64,000 nt of DNA from Glandiceps talaboti (Eukaryota; Hemichordata; Enteropneusta; Spengelidae), in assembly GCF_964340395.1 (NCBI RefSeq), contig NC_135549.1:17217842-17281841 (forward strand), read 5' to 3'. Below are positions 1-12,921 of this stretch, piece after piece. The notes under the pieces are model-generated. The model was not told the origin of the DNA, ran no database searches, and saw only the letters and a list, made by a program, of their open reading frames with translations. Made by a program: the position numbers and the translations under genes. Position 1 is the stretch's first letter; the number at the start of each line of letters is the position of its first letter.

Positions 1-3000
1 TAAGACTGTCCTTTCATTTTCAAGTAGCATAACAAATTGATGTGAAGGATTTCAAAGTCCATGTATGCTCCTCAACATGGGTATAAAACTGGCATGTCTC
101 CAAATCTACCACATGTTTGTAGTACTGGTAAGAAAAAGGTCTAATTTCTAAAATTTGAAAGTGCAAGGTTTTACTGTTCAGGTATCAAGGCTTATCCTTC
201 CTTTCGTTTCCACATCATTTACTAATTCAAGACAATCATTGTGACTTCTCCTGTATAATTCAGGGTCAAGCATTATTCTCAAGTAAAATCTAAAAAAAAA
301 AACCCACCTATTCTCTCCTGATCTTTCACATACATGTAACCTTATCCATAGTCAACACAAATAAGACCGCAATGTTTATAAAATCCTAAATACATCTACA
401 CAAGTGCTTTGCTAAGTACAAGCAGTTTGGACAATATGAACATCAGCAAGTCACAGTGAATTAGAAGGTTTGAAATTTGATACATATCAGATGGGTATGT
501 TGTGCTACCCTAAGCAGTAAATCATCACTAGTTAACCTGAGGTAAAGTTCATCAGATGTTGTGTCAGTCTGTACAGATGTGAAACATAACACTTATCATA
601 CTCATAAAATTCATCCACACACACTCAAGACAGGTGACCAGTACATATTTTTTTACCAACAAACTCCATCACCTATGAAATTGGTTTTAATTTGCTACTC
701 ATCGTCTGCATGCAACAGCTAGTAAATTTAAGGCACTGTTGCCTGCAACTGTTACTGGTAATTACACTATACAACTTGTGATTAATGGGCAAAAATATTC
801 ACCGACTTTTTTATGCTTCAATCAACCTGTGCTATTCAAGGTGTCTGGGACAGCCTCCTCTACTTTATATAAATAAACACACGTACTAGACAAAACATCC
901 ACCACAGGTCATTCATATTCAAAGCTGAATTTAACCTCATTAATTAAAATCTTAGGACCAGTGCCAAAAAACCCTTTCTATAAAATTGACCCGTGCTAGC
1001 TGCCCTAGCCTAGTTCCTATACTGTCATCATTACTTACACCTCCACATTGGCACCCAGACTGTAGCTACCCATGTCACAACAAAACTCTATGACTGTAGT
1101 GTAGTTGTCTTGTTCTTTTTCACACTTCACACCAATTAAATGAATGTGTTGAATTTAACTAGATGTACAGAACTGAACAAAACCTTGGGTATCATGTTAT
1201 TGACACATAAAAGACAATAGAAGACATACCAAAACAGGTTGAATGAGACAAAATAAAACTAGCCAGCATTGTTATGTAGATAAGTCAGCATGACTGAAAC
1301 TAAAAATGCCTGTGTACAGTATTAGAAGTCAGAGTTTAACATAATTAACCAGAAGATTTTCAAATTGCATGCCAACTTCACATACCTGACCACTCTTAAA
1401 ACAACTGCTCAAGGAGAGCATTATTCACTAGCTACTAAATCTCTGATAATTACTGATATCTATCTTTAGACTAAACCAAGCTGTAAGTTTCTAATTTTGG
1501 GATTAGAAGAGGAAATTTGGCTGCTTGTAAAAGAAAACAAGAAATATAACTAAAAAGTTCAACTACTGTACTGATCTGTTCTAATTCTTCAACTGGTTTA
1601 GTTGTGTTGGGGGTAGGAGACTTAGCTTTCTGGTAAAATGAACACAGATACAACAACTACTGACACCAACTTTTATAAACGAACCAACAAATACATATGT
1701 TCATGCTGGTAGAAATTGTGTTTTGTGACCAATGCCATATGGTTTCAGTTAAGTCCTTTAATTAAACTAACATTATCATTAAAATATAGTCTGTTATTTA
1801 TTCTATAGTTTAACTTGAACTACTGTAATAAATCAGTTCGCTGTCAAAGCCACGGAACAACTGACTTTATCAGTTTACAACTATCTCCCCCTCTACCTCT
1901 GTCTAGGCATCTCCTATTTGTTCAACAAAGAAGACAGATTAGAAGCTGCAAGTCTGTTTACCCCATACCATATTTGGTAAAAGCTCATGCCATTAAAATT
2001 GCCTACAGCCACTCAGGTAGACCACTCATAGCTTGGGCTGGGGTAAACACATTGCATCTATTGTTGTCTATCAATTTCTTTCCATACAGCTGGTTCCCAC
2101 CTTTCACACTACAGGGTTTTAATTCTCAATTCATCTGAACAAAAAACACAGTCATACAATTTGAACACTGACAGGATGTGAAGGGCCACATACTACAACG
2201 CTGCTATGCACCACAGGAAAAGTACACAGATAAAAGTGACCCAATTTAAAGAGTAAAATAAAACAAAATGTAAATTGTAACTGAAAACATCATTTTCAAA
2301 ACATGATGAAACTGTATTCAAAAATGTGTATTTGATTTTTTTTTAACACAATGATTCATTCATACCATGTTTGTTCATACCTATGCCTGGACAATTCTCT
2401 AAACAGTGTGCTGCATCATTGAACAATAACTTTACACTTTTTATTTAAACCTTACTGTCAAGAGATATTTTTTGATGTGGTAACAATAGATGGAGCTTTT
2501 AAAAAAAATCTACACTGTCCAATCAAACGTCATCTCTCTACAAACGACGCTATGATGAACACTAAAGCCTGATGACTCATCCCTGTGCAAATAGTCACAA
2601 ATTCAATTTTCTATATTTTCCATCGTTTTTGGAAACCTTTAAAGCCCTCACTGAACAATTCCGAAATGCTGGTAATAATTTCCCTCTCTCACTAACAACC
2701 GTGCAAAAAAATGTATATGTAAAAACTAACCAAAGTGAGGAATTATAAGTTTGATTTCAAGCCTTATCAGGCCTATACAGTTATGACCATGTTCTGGCTG
2801 AAACACAAAATCAGTCATGCCCTAACATTTTGACAATTATATTTTAGTACTCTGGGCTTTGATATTCAAACACCCTCAAATTAAATAATCTATAGAAAGC
2901 AGTAAACGGGGAACATTTAAATCTTGGTTGATCATGTCGAAACCCGTGAAGCTTGCTATTATTCATGCAACAAAGGCAATGTCCTCAGCGAGGATAAGTG

Positions 3001-3690
3001 TGACCCACAGCGGAGGTCATCGAATTACTGATGAAAATAGCTTTTACCTTACATATTCAAAAGGTATGTCCATGGCCTTCTATCACTGTCACTCAAACAA
3101 TTACAACTACGATACCGTTTAAATAATACACTTCTGTAGTAATTTCAAAATTCATGTTGTTTGAACACCTTACAAGTTAGGATACATTACTACTATTAGG
3201 TAAAACTGTTCACGCAAATGTGCGTACCCTGTACTGAGACCAAAATTTAAAAATAAACATGGGTATTCAACTCAGTCCGCTTTGCTAAAATTGGAATAAT
3301 TATGTCGTGGGGTACAGTTCACCAACACGTGAAGATATCTCTACGATCTACATCTTGCCATACATGAAAGAAAATACATATAGTATGATGTACACATATT
3401 TCCTTTCGCAAACGTGTGGCCCCAACTGCCAATCTCGTATCGATATTTTCATAGAAGTACATGGTTGTCCGCACGATTATGTGTGTTTTAGAACATCGTG
3501 TATTCTATGATCATCAATGGCCCCCCATATCCATAAGGCAATTATTAACTTGTGCCCTGTGATAAAAAATATGCTGATAACATGAACCCAGACACCTGAG
3601 TTTGAACGTACATCGCCGCCATGATATGCAGTCGTGATACCTAACGGTCGACCCTTTACTTGCATTGATATTTCGATAATACTAAATTGT
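1..3690. other. No supportable gene; AT-rich non-coding DNA
   Basis: I see no exon chain with recognisable protein similarity on either strand. The open frames are short and carry no family signature. The DNA is AT-rich and mostly unique, with no strong tandem repeats. It could be intron or 3' UTR of a minus-strand gene that starts near 3.8 kb, because the GC content and CpG density rise between 3.3 and 4.1 kb. Two minus-strand stretches (about 1560-1625 and 1990-2130) stay open between splice-like sites but match nothing I know. Confidence 0.4.
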
Positions 3691-3787
3691 TCAATTAGCA
3701 GTCGTTGACGGACACATCATTTTGGTACCATTCTAGACCCCTTAATCTCTGAATCGAAAATTTTGACAAAAATGTAAAACTTACCTC

Positions 3788-3900
3788 GTGTGAAAAGATA
3801 ACACAAATCGAAATTCGGACTGTCTGATCACCTTTTCCGGTGCAAAGCAGGGGTAACCTAATCAAGCGTCGCTCCCTCTAAGTGACATAAACCACGTGAC
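3788..3900 (-). promoter_or_regulatory. Possible 5' non-coding exon and promoter of a minus-strand gene
   Basis: Read on the minus strand, a near-consensus donor (CACGAG followed by GTAAGT) ends a stretch without any ATG at 3788. The surrounding 3.3-4.1 kb has more CpG and promoter-like words, including CACGTG at about 3893. A downstream minus-strand ATG in a good context (ATGGCGGCG, near 3617) also lies here. No coding exons of the presumed gene were found, so this is only a candidate transcription start region. Confidence 0.25.
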
Positions 3901-4369
3901 CACATCATGAATATTAATTTAGGGGGCGTGTTTCAAGTTTTTATCACTACACAAGCGAAGGCCACCGGATGACTACTACAGTACATGTACTTTTGTTGCG
4001 TAGGATCGGAATTTGTATACCTGTGCCCAATGGTAATGAAACAAGCCCATGAACGAGTCCTGTGGGGGAAATGAAGTCATACCTTACGCGAACATGTTAT
4101 TGTGTGCTAGTGTCATTAAAACAATAACAAAAGGATGTGGTTGTCGAAGGAGGTACATACACAAATTATGGAGCTATAAACTCAGTTAACTTCTATATCT
4201 ATGATAAAAACCAGAAGAATTAGGCCCTAAATAAAACAAATAAAAGAAAACGTACACATTGACTGATAAATGCTTCCCCCTGGTTACTTGTGTAAGCAGT
4301 GCAAGATGCCGTTGTCATAGTAAAAAGAATATATATATATATATCAACATTGATGGAAAATTATGTTAG

Positions 4370-4538
4370 GATTAAAATTTAGAAAAATTATTGTCTGGCA
4401 GAGTGGAAAAATTGGTCCAAAATGGTCTCTGGGCTGTGTGAACTGCCTGCTTTTAACCAGTCAGGCTTTCCTGTTAGTCTGCCTGGCACGGCTTTTGTTC
4501 ACATTTGCATTGTATATTTGAATAAAAAATGAAAAATG

Positions 4539-4588
<50 letters not shown>
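4370..4588 (+). mobile_element. Retroposon 3' fragment with a (CAA)n tail
   Basis: A short unique body ends in TGAATAAAAAATGAAAAATG and then about 16 CAA repeats (4541-4588), the layout of a 5'-truncated non-LTR or SINE insertion with a simple tail. The start of the body (ATTGTCTGGCAGAG...) recurs in degenerate form near 25405-25445 in a SHQ1 intron, so it belongs to a dispersed family. No coding capacity remains. Confidence 0.5.
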
Positions 4589-6263
4589 TGATCCCATGTA
4601 ATCCTTATTGCTTCATTGTAATATTTTAATATGCACTACATGTATGTTATTTCCAGGAAATCATCCAGACTACTATTAAAAGAAACACTTTGTAAAATCA
4701 CAGTTGTAGTTTAAACTTATCAGCTCATCTTTCACAGAATACTTTAGAATATTTCCAAACTTTCTGTTCTTTTACAGTCGATACGAAACAAAAATGTTTA
4801 CATAGTTGTTGATAGATTACCAGTATTGGTTTCCAAGTTTGTCTCTCCATTTTACTACAAAATAATAATATACTTTGTAAATCCATTTACAATAAATGTC
4901 ATGGAAGTTATATGGCGTTAAGCCAGATCAAAATATGATGTTTACTACCAGGCAGATTGCAGTTGTTGACTGTAATGCTAAAACAGAAATGTTGGTATTA
5001 ATAATATTCTGGGTAATATCTAAAACAACATGTTTTGTATTTGGTGTCAAAAAAACACATCACCATTGTGATAATACCATGTAATGTTGTGGAAGTATGT
5101 ATTTTGAAACACAAAATATTTTATTGAAAATATTTGGCACAAACAAATTTGAGTGAAATGATAGCTATTCATACTTGAGCAGCAGGTGTTTTCACAGATT
5201 AAGCAATTAGAGATATTTCATAACAGACATGGATTTAAAACTGACCATAGACTCTCCCCTGTGAACTGACCAATTCAGTTATTATTCAAATCCATATGTA
5301 TATATATATTGTGTCCAAATGAACAAGGTCATTTTCTGAAAATCAAAATTCAAACTTTCTTGATTCATGTTGTATCATTTCACAATTGCATTTGTGGTGT
5401 TTTCAGATCATTTCAAATATCAGTTCATAATCCTATGAATATGTGCATTCATTGAAGATTTAAATGCATGTTTTATTATTTCACTGGCAGAATTTGCAAA
5501 TTTGAAAAAAAAAACACTTAAAGGGGCACAAACTGAGTTTATAAGTTTTTGGTCATTAATTTTTGCTGTCTATTTTACTATTGCAGTATTCTACTAACAG
5601 AAGACTTAGCTAGTAAGCATCACTTGCATTTGACTGTGGATCCAAACCTGGCATTAAGATTTTAACTTATAAAAGAGCCGATGACTTGATTTATTATCTG
5701 TTTAAACATGTGCAGGAATTCCCTACTATGTTGTAACTAGGCCAGTAGACAATTGTAATGGTATAGATGGCATGCATATTAGAATACTAGAATCAAGGTT
5801 ACAGGTATTATGTAAGTATTTTTGCTTGAGTAAAAACCTCAGTTTGTATTACTTTTAGTGATACTTATGAATGTGTTCATGAACATAAAGTTGCTTGACT
5901 TGACATTCCTTTCAATTCATTAAAAGTTCTTAATTTAGAATAATTTGTATACCAAATGAACTATCAATGCTATAATACCCCCCCCCCCTCCAACTATAAC
6001 AATGGAAAACTAATCGTAGACAATCCAGTGGGATAGACAGAAGTACCTGTGGTTTCTAAAACTGTATCAAATGTTGACTGTTATCGACAGGTTGATATTA
6101 ATATTCTTATCTGTCACAGATTCTTCGGAAAATGTTGACTTAAAACATCTACCACATATAAAATAGATTTGCATATCAAATTGTCTAGACGTTATAACCC
6201 CCTCTCCCCCATAGCAATGAATAGCTGATTGCAAGCAATGTAGAGTTGAACAAAACTCTCCTT

Positions 6264-6392
<129 letters not shown>

Positions 6393-6489
6393 AACAACAG
6401 TGACAATAACAACAATGATGACGGCGACAATATCAATGATATACAAAGGTTATCAATATTAAACAACAACATTATCAATGTATGGAGCC

Positions 6490-6697
6490 TGTACCCATTG
6501 CATTGGTTAGAGAGTAGTCATGCCAGAGACTGAGCAAGTCAGGATTCCATTTGAGGAAAAGGAAAATGTCACAACTGACTACAGACATTACTTCTCAGAT
6601 CTGAAAGGAGGACTAGTTGTAAATGTATGTGGTGACACATTATTGGAATAAAAGACATATAAAGTGACTGACTGACTGACTGACTGACTGACTGACA
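6490..6697 (+). mobile_element. Probable non-LTR tail followed by (TGAC)n
   Basis: A sequence ending TTGGAATAAAAGACATATAA runs directly into about eight TGAC units (6665-6697). That resembles a retroposon 3' end with a polyadenylation signal and a simple-repeat tail. No protein domain is visible. Confidence 0.35.
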
Positions 6698-6973
6698 AAA
6701 TGTAGTATACTCACATTAAACACCACTGAATACACTGATTGCAATGAGAGTTCACACTAGGGTCTATGCATAAAGGTATCTTGTTTTCAATATAGAAATG
6801 TAGCCAAGGTCATGTATAGAAATGTAAATCAAAGCCCTCCCCCCTACGATTCAGCAAATTATCAGTGTCTATAGTTGTGGTGTTGTATATTGTATAATAA
6901 CTTTTTTTTAACTCTCCTGTAAGAGTGCAAGTGAGACACCAACACCAATCACATAATTCACAATATTGAGTAC

Positions 6974-7130
6974 GTATCGAATAGAATAGAATCTTTATTG
7001 CATCCATTAAGAAAACTACATTTCTTCATTGGATTTTCTGCAATAAGATTTTGGTGCTAATACAAACTAGTAAAGATATAAACTAGAGTAATAATAGTTA
7101 ACAAAATAAGGTTTATACGAAAGTGTATCA
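6974..7130 (-). mobile_element. 5'-truncated LINE (CR1/L2-like) 3' end
   Basis: Read on the minus strand the element ends TGCAATAAAGATTCTATTC with short TATTC-type repeats, a common 3' terminus of CR1/L2-type non-LTR retrotransposons. Only the 3' end is present. The outer boundary is uncertain. Confidence 0.45.
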
Positions 7131-7264
7131 TATACTAAAGTGGTGGTAGCCTAGATTCTAAACTTTATATTATATTGATTTGGGCTATTACATGAGAATT
7201 TTGGGTAATGACCAAAATCAACTAGCATTGAATCTAGGTTATGGGGGTGGGTATAGGGTGAGTA

Positions 7265-7665
7265 ACAGTTGGAGCATTGTGTTGTATGTAAGGGTTGTTG
7301 CATGGTATTGCATAATGTAAAGGGGGGGGGGGAGGTGACTATAGTTGTAGAATATGGTATTGCATATGTAAGAGGGTGGGGTAGGGGTGACTATAGTTGT
7401 AGAAATTATGGTGTTGCATATGTAAGAGGGTGGAGTAGGGGTGACTATAGTTGTAGAAATTATGGTGTTGCATATGTAAGAGGGTGGAGTAGGGGACTAT
7501 AGTCGTAGAATAGCAATGTGTTGCATATGTAAGGGGGTGGGGTAGGGGTGACTATAGTTATAGAAATTATGGTGTTGCATATGTAAGAGGGTGGAGTAGG
7601 GGACTATAGTCATAGTATATGCAATGTGTTGCATATGTAATGTGGTGGGGTAGGGGTGACAACTC
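7265..7665. repeat. Minisatellite, about 54-bp units
   Basis: About seven degenerate units carry GTTGCATATGTAAGAGGGTG and GGGGTGACTATAGTTGTAGA. A 12-G run occurs at 7322-7333. The open frames across it (repeats of YGVAYVRGW) reflect unit periodicity and are not a gene. Confidence 0.9.
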
Positions 7666-8279
7666 GATGATTCTCTAGGCATATACGTTAACATGGCGTA
7701 TAGAATCACTATTTCTTTCCACACCACTCACTGATCAAAACCATATAGTGGTTCATTGTTTCTTTTCCACAGACTATATTTATGACTCTATGGATTAGCT
7801 TAATAGCTGGGGCAATGTGGTCTTTGCGAATAAACAAAACATTCCAATCCTTATAAATTTATCCTCACAACAGAGAATCCTATAAACAACTGTCACAATA
7901 AGGAGGCAACTTTTTCAAATAATGACGGCATATTAATAATATCATACTAAACCATTGATACAGAATTATGATATGATTTAGTAGAATGACTCCTCAATGT
8001 GTGTAATTTCTTATTTCATGCATGGTTTCCTCACATGTTGGTACATAAGTGAGGCACACAACAAGAATAAAGTACTAACACGCAATTTTTATCTACATGA
8101 AATTGCACAAGTTTATTGTCAATACTTATAATGACGAAAAACTGTCAACTGCAAATGTGATAATGAAATAAAGACTGAAGTGAAAAGAACATATAATACA
8201 TATAATCAGTGTAATAACAGATATTGGATGTATATGAGGGACACTCATTTGTGCATCAACTTTCCAAGCTGTAATAATT

Positions 8280-8640
8280 ATATAATAATTTTGGTTTTTA
8301 TATATAGCGCTTTCCCACTCCGAGCTCAAAGCAAATGACAATTATTACCCCTGGCACGGATCTATAGTGGCACAACGGCCCTTTTATACTTCCTCAACTC
8401 CCAATCCATTGCAGCCTTTATAAGTACAGAGGATTGTTAAATCATTCACACTGCAATCTCTATCCTACCAGGTCCCAAATTATACAGCTGGATTGACTGA
8501 GGTACAATCGTGGTTCAAATCTTAAATTACCCAAGGACTTTGGCCATTCTAGGAAACAAACAGTCACAATGGGGCTCGAACCTGCAACCAGCAGATTCCA
8601 AGCTGGCCAATCTAACCATTCGCCCATCATGACATCACTG
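8280..8640 (-). mobile_element. tRNA-derived SINE
   Basis: On the minus strand a tRNA-like head occupies about 8635-8571 and contains a good Pol III B box, GGTTCGAGCCCC at 8582-8571, with an A-box-like stretch upstream. A non-tRNA body follows and ends near 8290 in AAAGCGCTATATATAAAAAC, a tail of the GCGCTATATAAA type seen in several metazoan SINE families. It is an old copy without an obvious poly(A). Confidence 0.65.
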
Positions 8641-8649
8641 TTTAGATTT

Positions 8650-10740
8650 GTATGCAAACTTGTTTCGAAAGGTAAAGTAATTCCTTGTACATGGGTACAA
8701 AGGTTTGAGAGAGGAACACATGTATATAGATAACCAGATTTATAATACAACATCTTTCACTTCCTTAATAATTGTTACTGTAAGTGTGTGATAAAAAGCA
8801 ATACAATGATTTGTATTTGGCAATGACAAAAACTGTAAGTGTGTGATAAAAACAAGAATAAACATTTGAATTTGGTAACGACAAAAACTTATATGAGTTC
8901 CATACAGAAAACACAATGGCATCAAGTTGAACTTTCGTACCAATGACTCATTATGTATAATACAAATCCATACACATCTACAAGTTTTCATTATGTGATC
9001 CCTTCCATTTATAACCATTACCCAAAATTCAGTCATATGAACTCCATCACTGTTTGAACACAAAGTCATCACAACTAGTATTCATAGCTTGCAATCAGTC
9101 TTTTCTGTCCAATACAATATTATTTCAAACTACATCTCATGTACGTAATTTACACTCTTGGTTTTTTTGAAATATTTGTCTTTTTTTTAATCAATGGTCT
9201 CAGTCTTTCAATGTTATTTTCCAACAAGTTCGTAGTATACATTACACAAGGTGCTGATTTTCAATAAATGCATTACATAATACTAAGAAGTCAAAGTGTT
9301 GACAAAACAAGTCCTCTTTAGGATGGCAACAAAACAATGATAAATGATAACAAAGTGGTCTGGTTGACTGAACACTTTCAAAACGGTATAAAGTTCTTTG
9401 GTTTTGATTTGGTGGGGAGACGTTGACATTACTATGAATTAGCCATCAAACTAACCATGACGTTGTATTGTGTCATGCAGACAACAAAGAAATTGTGTTG
9501 AATCACAAAGATATTGGTTGAGTTGATTACAGGGTCTATGTTTACTCCAATTAAGGTCTAGGGTAGATTACAAAAAACAAGCTTTTGATGTCTACCCTTG
9601 TCTAAACAATAATTATCTACCCAAAAAAGTGTGGGAACTTTTTGATTTTTGAATAAGTAAATAGCAGGTATACTTGTTGTACATGACATAAAAGAATCTA
9701 ACTCATGCATTCCTTGACTGATTAAATAGACTGGGAGGATTTGGGGATTAGCAAATTGTCTCTGTGACTGTAAACAAAAGTGGTCCTGATCTGTTCATTC
9801 ATAAAATAGTGAATGTAGGAGGATTATAAACCACAACATGTGTTGTCCTATGGCCAAGGCAGTAAAGTATTAGTGACTTCACTACACACAGTCACTATCA
9901 GCTGACTGGCTGGCTGAAGCTGTGACTTGAATTCACTACACTTCAGACCACTGAAGAAACTATCAGCTGGTTGGCTGGCTGAAGCTGTGACTTCCACTGC
10001 ACTTATTCGTTCACTTTCTATCAAACAAGTGTAATAGTCAGTCACTGATTCAGCCAGCAAACATGGCTAAGGCAGCATAGAATCACGGCTACAGAATACA
10101 AGTGTAATAGTGTCACTGACTTAGTATGCAGTAAGTAAGAATATCGTCAACCTATATAGGAACTGAGTGGTAACAACATGGCGCCAAATCTTTGATTTGA
10201 TTGATCAGTACAAAAAGTTACATTGTACCATATTTATCACCATGGTAACAACTCAATTATCTCACTATCAAGATCAATATGCATTCAATGAATTCAATAT
10301 AAAGGTTTGATTTGATTAAGTTTTCCACAAAATTGCTTTATGTCACCCGAAAAAACCCTGAAATCTCAGACCTGCTTTTAAAACATAATTTTTCCTAATT
10401 ATTCCTGTTAGTTGATGTTGGAGTTTCCGTGATAGCAAATATATTGCGAAAACAAATATGCTGATAAAAAAGCGTTGTTTTTTTATGTCTTTTGATTTAA
10501 AAGTTATACATCAAAATACATCACTGGAGGTCAGTTTGGTTGAAAAAATGGTTGTCAAAACAGATGCAATAAAAATGTTAAACAATTTGACAGATGACAA
10601 TTCTAATAAATAAATGAATTAATAATTGCCTCTTCCAATGATGTTTGTATGGTTTTCTTGACAAGTGACAAGTCAGTATATAACTGTGTACAACTTGACA
10701 ACATAGTATGTGTTTTGATTCAAAGTGCATAGCATGATTT
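8650..10740. other. Gene-free stretch with small duplications
   Basis: No coding exon was recognised. It holds a 55-bp-period duplication at 8777-8888 (ACTGTAAGTGTGTGATAAAA repeated) and a degenerate duplication at about 9885-10010 (CTGGCTGGCTGAAGCTGTGA twice). Otherwise it is unremarkable AT-rich DNA. Confidence 0.5.
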
Positions 10741-10965
10741 CATACCAACACGATAACATACACGGTGTAAATATTGTCTATTGATATTGTTTTTCCATTT
10801 TCTTGTCTTGTTAAACTTTGCTTCTGCATTGTTTGCACATTCTTTTTGGTATGTAATGTTTTTGGTGAATGGTAACAGGGCCCAGGTGGAAATCAGCTTC
10901 TGTTGTTTCCTGGCTACCCTGTTCTTAAATAAATTTTACTACTACTGCTACTACTACGGTACTAC
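10740..10965 (+). mobile_element. LINE 3' fragment with a (TAC)n tail
   Basis: The segment ends in GGCTACCCTGTTCTTAAATA followed by ACTACTACTGCTACTACTAC, the pattern of a non-LTR retrotransposon 3' UTR with a simple triplet tail. The 65-codon open frame here is AT-rich with no reverse-transcriptase motif, so this is an inactive 5'-truncated copy. Confidence 0.5.
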
Positions 10966-10969
10966 ACAA

Positions 10970-12275
10970 ATTTTGTAATGGTTTTTGCAATTCTGTTCAC
11001 TTTCAAGTAAATTTGTTCATTATCTACAGCTTATCACAGAAAGATAAAAAGAAACTTTTGTTGCATGAACTGACAAAAACAGTGATATGACTGGTGGCAT
11101 ACATTGCATCCAAATTCCCAGGGTCCTTTACCAGGGTTCCCCACCAAAAGTGTAGTGCAACATAATTGAAATCTATGCATATATTGTTACCGGATTTCCC
11201 CCTCTGTTACTATGTTCCCATATCTTAAAACATTGTTCCCATAGCTTAAAAGATTGAATATCAAAATGTTTCTGATAGGTCCCAACTCCTGTGTTAACAA
11301 TTTGTATGAAAGCAATTGACATATCAGAAAACCAAAGAAAGGCGGATATTACAATTAAATATACTTGCAGGATCTAGGAAGTTGTCTGTAATGGGTAGAC
11401 ACTGATATCAGTGAAAACTGGCAGTAAGATGTGCCGAAAGGAAAAACACTCTCAATATTGCCACGTATTATTTCCCTATCTATTTATATACAAACTGAAT
11501 ACAATCTTTACAACTTGGTATTTCAGTTACATGATCTCACGATGTTTAAGATTTCAGCTGCAACATGTCCTGTAAGTCAATTAAAAGTGACATAACATCC
11601 AGTTAAAAACATTAATTCACTGGCAATATCAATGATAAATTGTGTAAGATGAGGAGGTGTCTTGGTTTGTGATTACATTATTAATAAAGGTGTCAACATG
11701 CCAGTATTTCAAGACATTGGTCACAACTTACAAATCAGTCATTTTTTTAATGTAAAAAAATTCTTACATTTTTTGAAAACTCTAATCAGCCTCTCAATAG
11801 CAAGAATACTATACATGTATAAATTGTGCGTCAGTTAAAAAAGGAAGAGACATTTCAACTCATGACTGATGTTAAGTAGTTTAATTTCACAATGCTAATT
11901 ATCAGTAGTTACTAAAGTCTTGCTGTCAATTATTACACGGTATTCATTCATGTACCAGAAAATCATGCAAAATTTCTTTCTGGCAGCGATGTGTATACAA
12001 GTACAAAGCCTATAAAACTTTGTATCTGGTCTGGCCAATAAGATATTGTGAGGTTAACATGGTTATAATATCTTGTTTTCATAACTTGAAATCAAAACTA
12101 TCTGTATAAATACATACTTTGAAAACTATATCACAATTAACAAATGTGTCAACTTGCAAGGCTTCATAGATAGACACAGTAGATGTAAATTACTCAACTG
12201 ACTAAATACAATAATACAATCTGACCATAAACAAACTATATACATTGAATATGAACAATGGTAATTATTGCAACA
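10970..12275. other. Gene-free AT-rich stretch
   Basis: Nothing supportable was seen. It may include distal PNPLA8 3' UTR, because no canonical poly(A) signal appears on the minus strand close to the PNPLA8 stop codon. Confidence 0.4.
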
Positions 12276-12279
12276 TAAT

Positions 12280-12545
12280 TGTAGTTTGCAGCATGACAGC
12301 AGCACAATACAGTATAGTATGTTGCAGCATGACTGCAGCACAATAAAGTATGTTTGCAGTGACCAGCACAAAGTGTGTTTGCAGCATGACTGCAACATGA
12401 TTGCAGTGCAATACAGTATGTTTGCAGCATGACTGCACCACAAGACACTATGTTTGCTGCAAGATTGCAGCACACAACACTATGTTTGCAGCATGACTGC
12501 AGCACAATAAAGTATGTTTGCAGCACAAGATAGCACATTTGCAGC
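12280..12545. repeat. Minisatellite of TTTGCAGCATGACTGCAGCA units
   Basis: About seven degenerate units of roughly 36-40 bp share GTTTGCAGCATGACTGCAGC followed by ACAATA(AAG)TATG. The Cys/His-rich minus-strand open frames here come from the repeat. It lies 0.4-0.6 kb past the PNPLA8 stop and may be within its 3' UTR. Confidence 0.85.
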
Positions 12546-12921
12546 ATGATTTCTTGTCACTTTACATCAATACAAATCTGTATATTTCATAATACAATTG
12601 TTTGTTTACTCAATAAAACCCTTATTTACAAATTACAATTACATCAAATTGGTATTTCAGTAACCTGTGGACAGCATCTTTGAAATTTCTTTCAAAATAA
12701 ATGCATGTAATTATCGAAAATGAGATAACTTAGCCATGAATAAATTAAATCTAAAACAGTGACTATTGCATTCAGTCCAAGAAAGAAAATTCTTTTTACA
12801 ATATTATCATGCTTGCAATTATATTTTGATCATGTGAACTGCATTTGATGATCATGTGATGTTATTCTAACCAATCAGAGAGCCTCAAATGTTCACTCCC
12901 ATTGTCATTTTTTTCCCCTGG

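Noticed and set aside
1990-2130. Minus-strand stretch encoding GGNQLYGKKLIDNN... up to a stop
   Set aside because: It is open and near a splice-like site, but matches no family I know and no second exon in phase was found.
2928-3122. Plus-strand frame starting MIMSKPVKLAII, reminiscent of flavodoxin-like starts
   Set aside because: The resemblance ends after ten residues; no YYS(x)GH-type motif and no further exons.
7269-7727. Open frames with VAYVRGW or HMQH repeats
   Set aside because: They follow the 54-bp minisatellite; no start context, splice sites or similarity.
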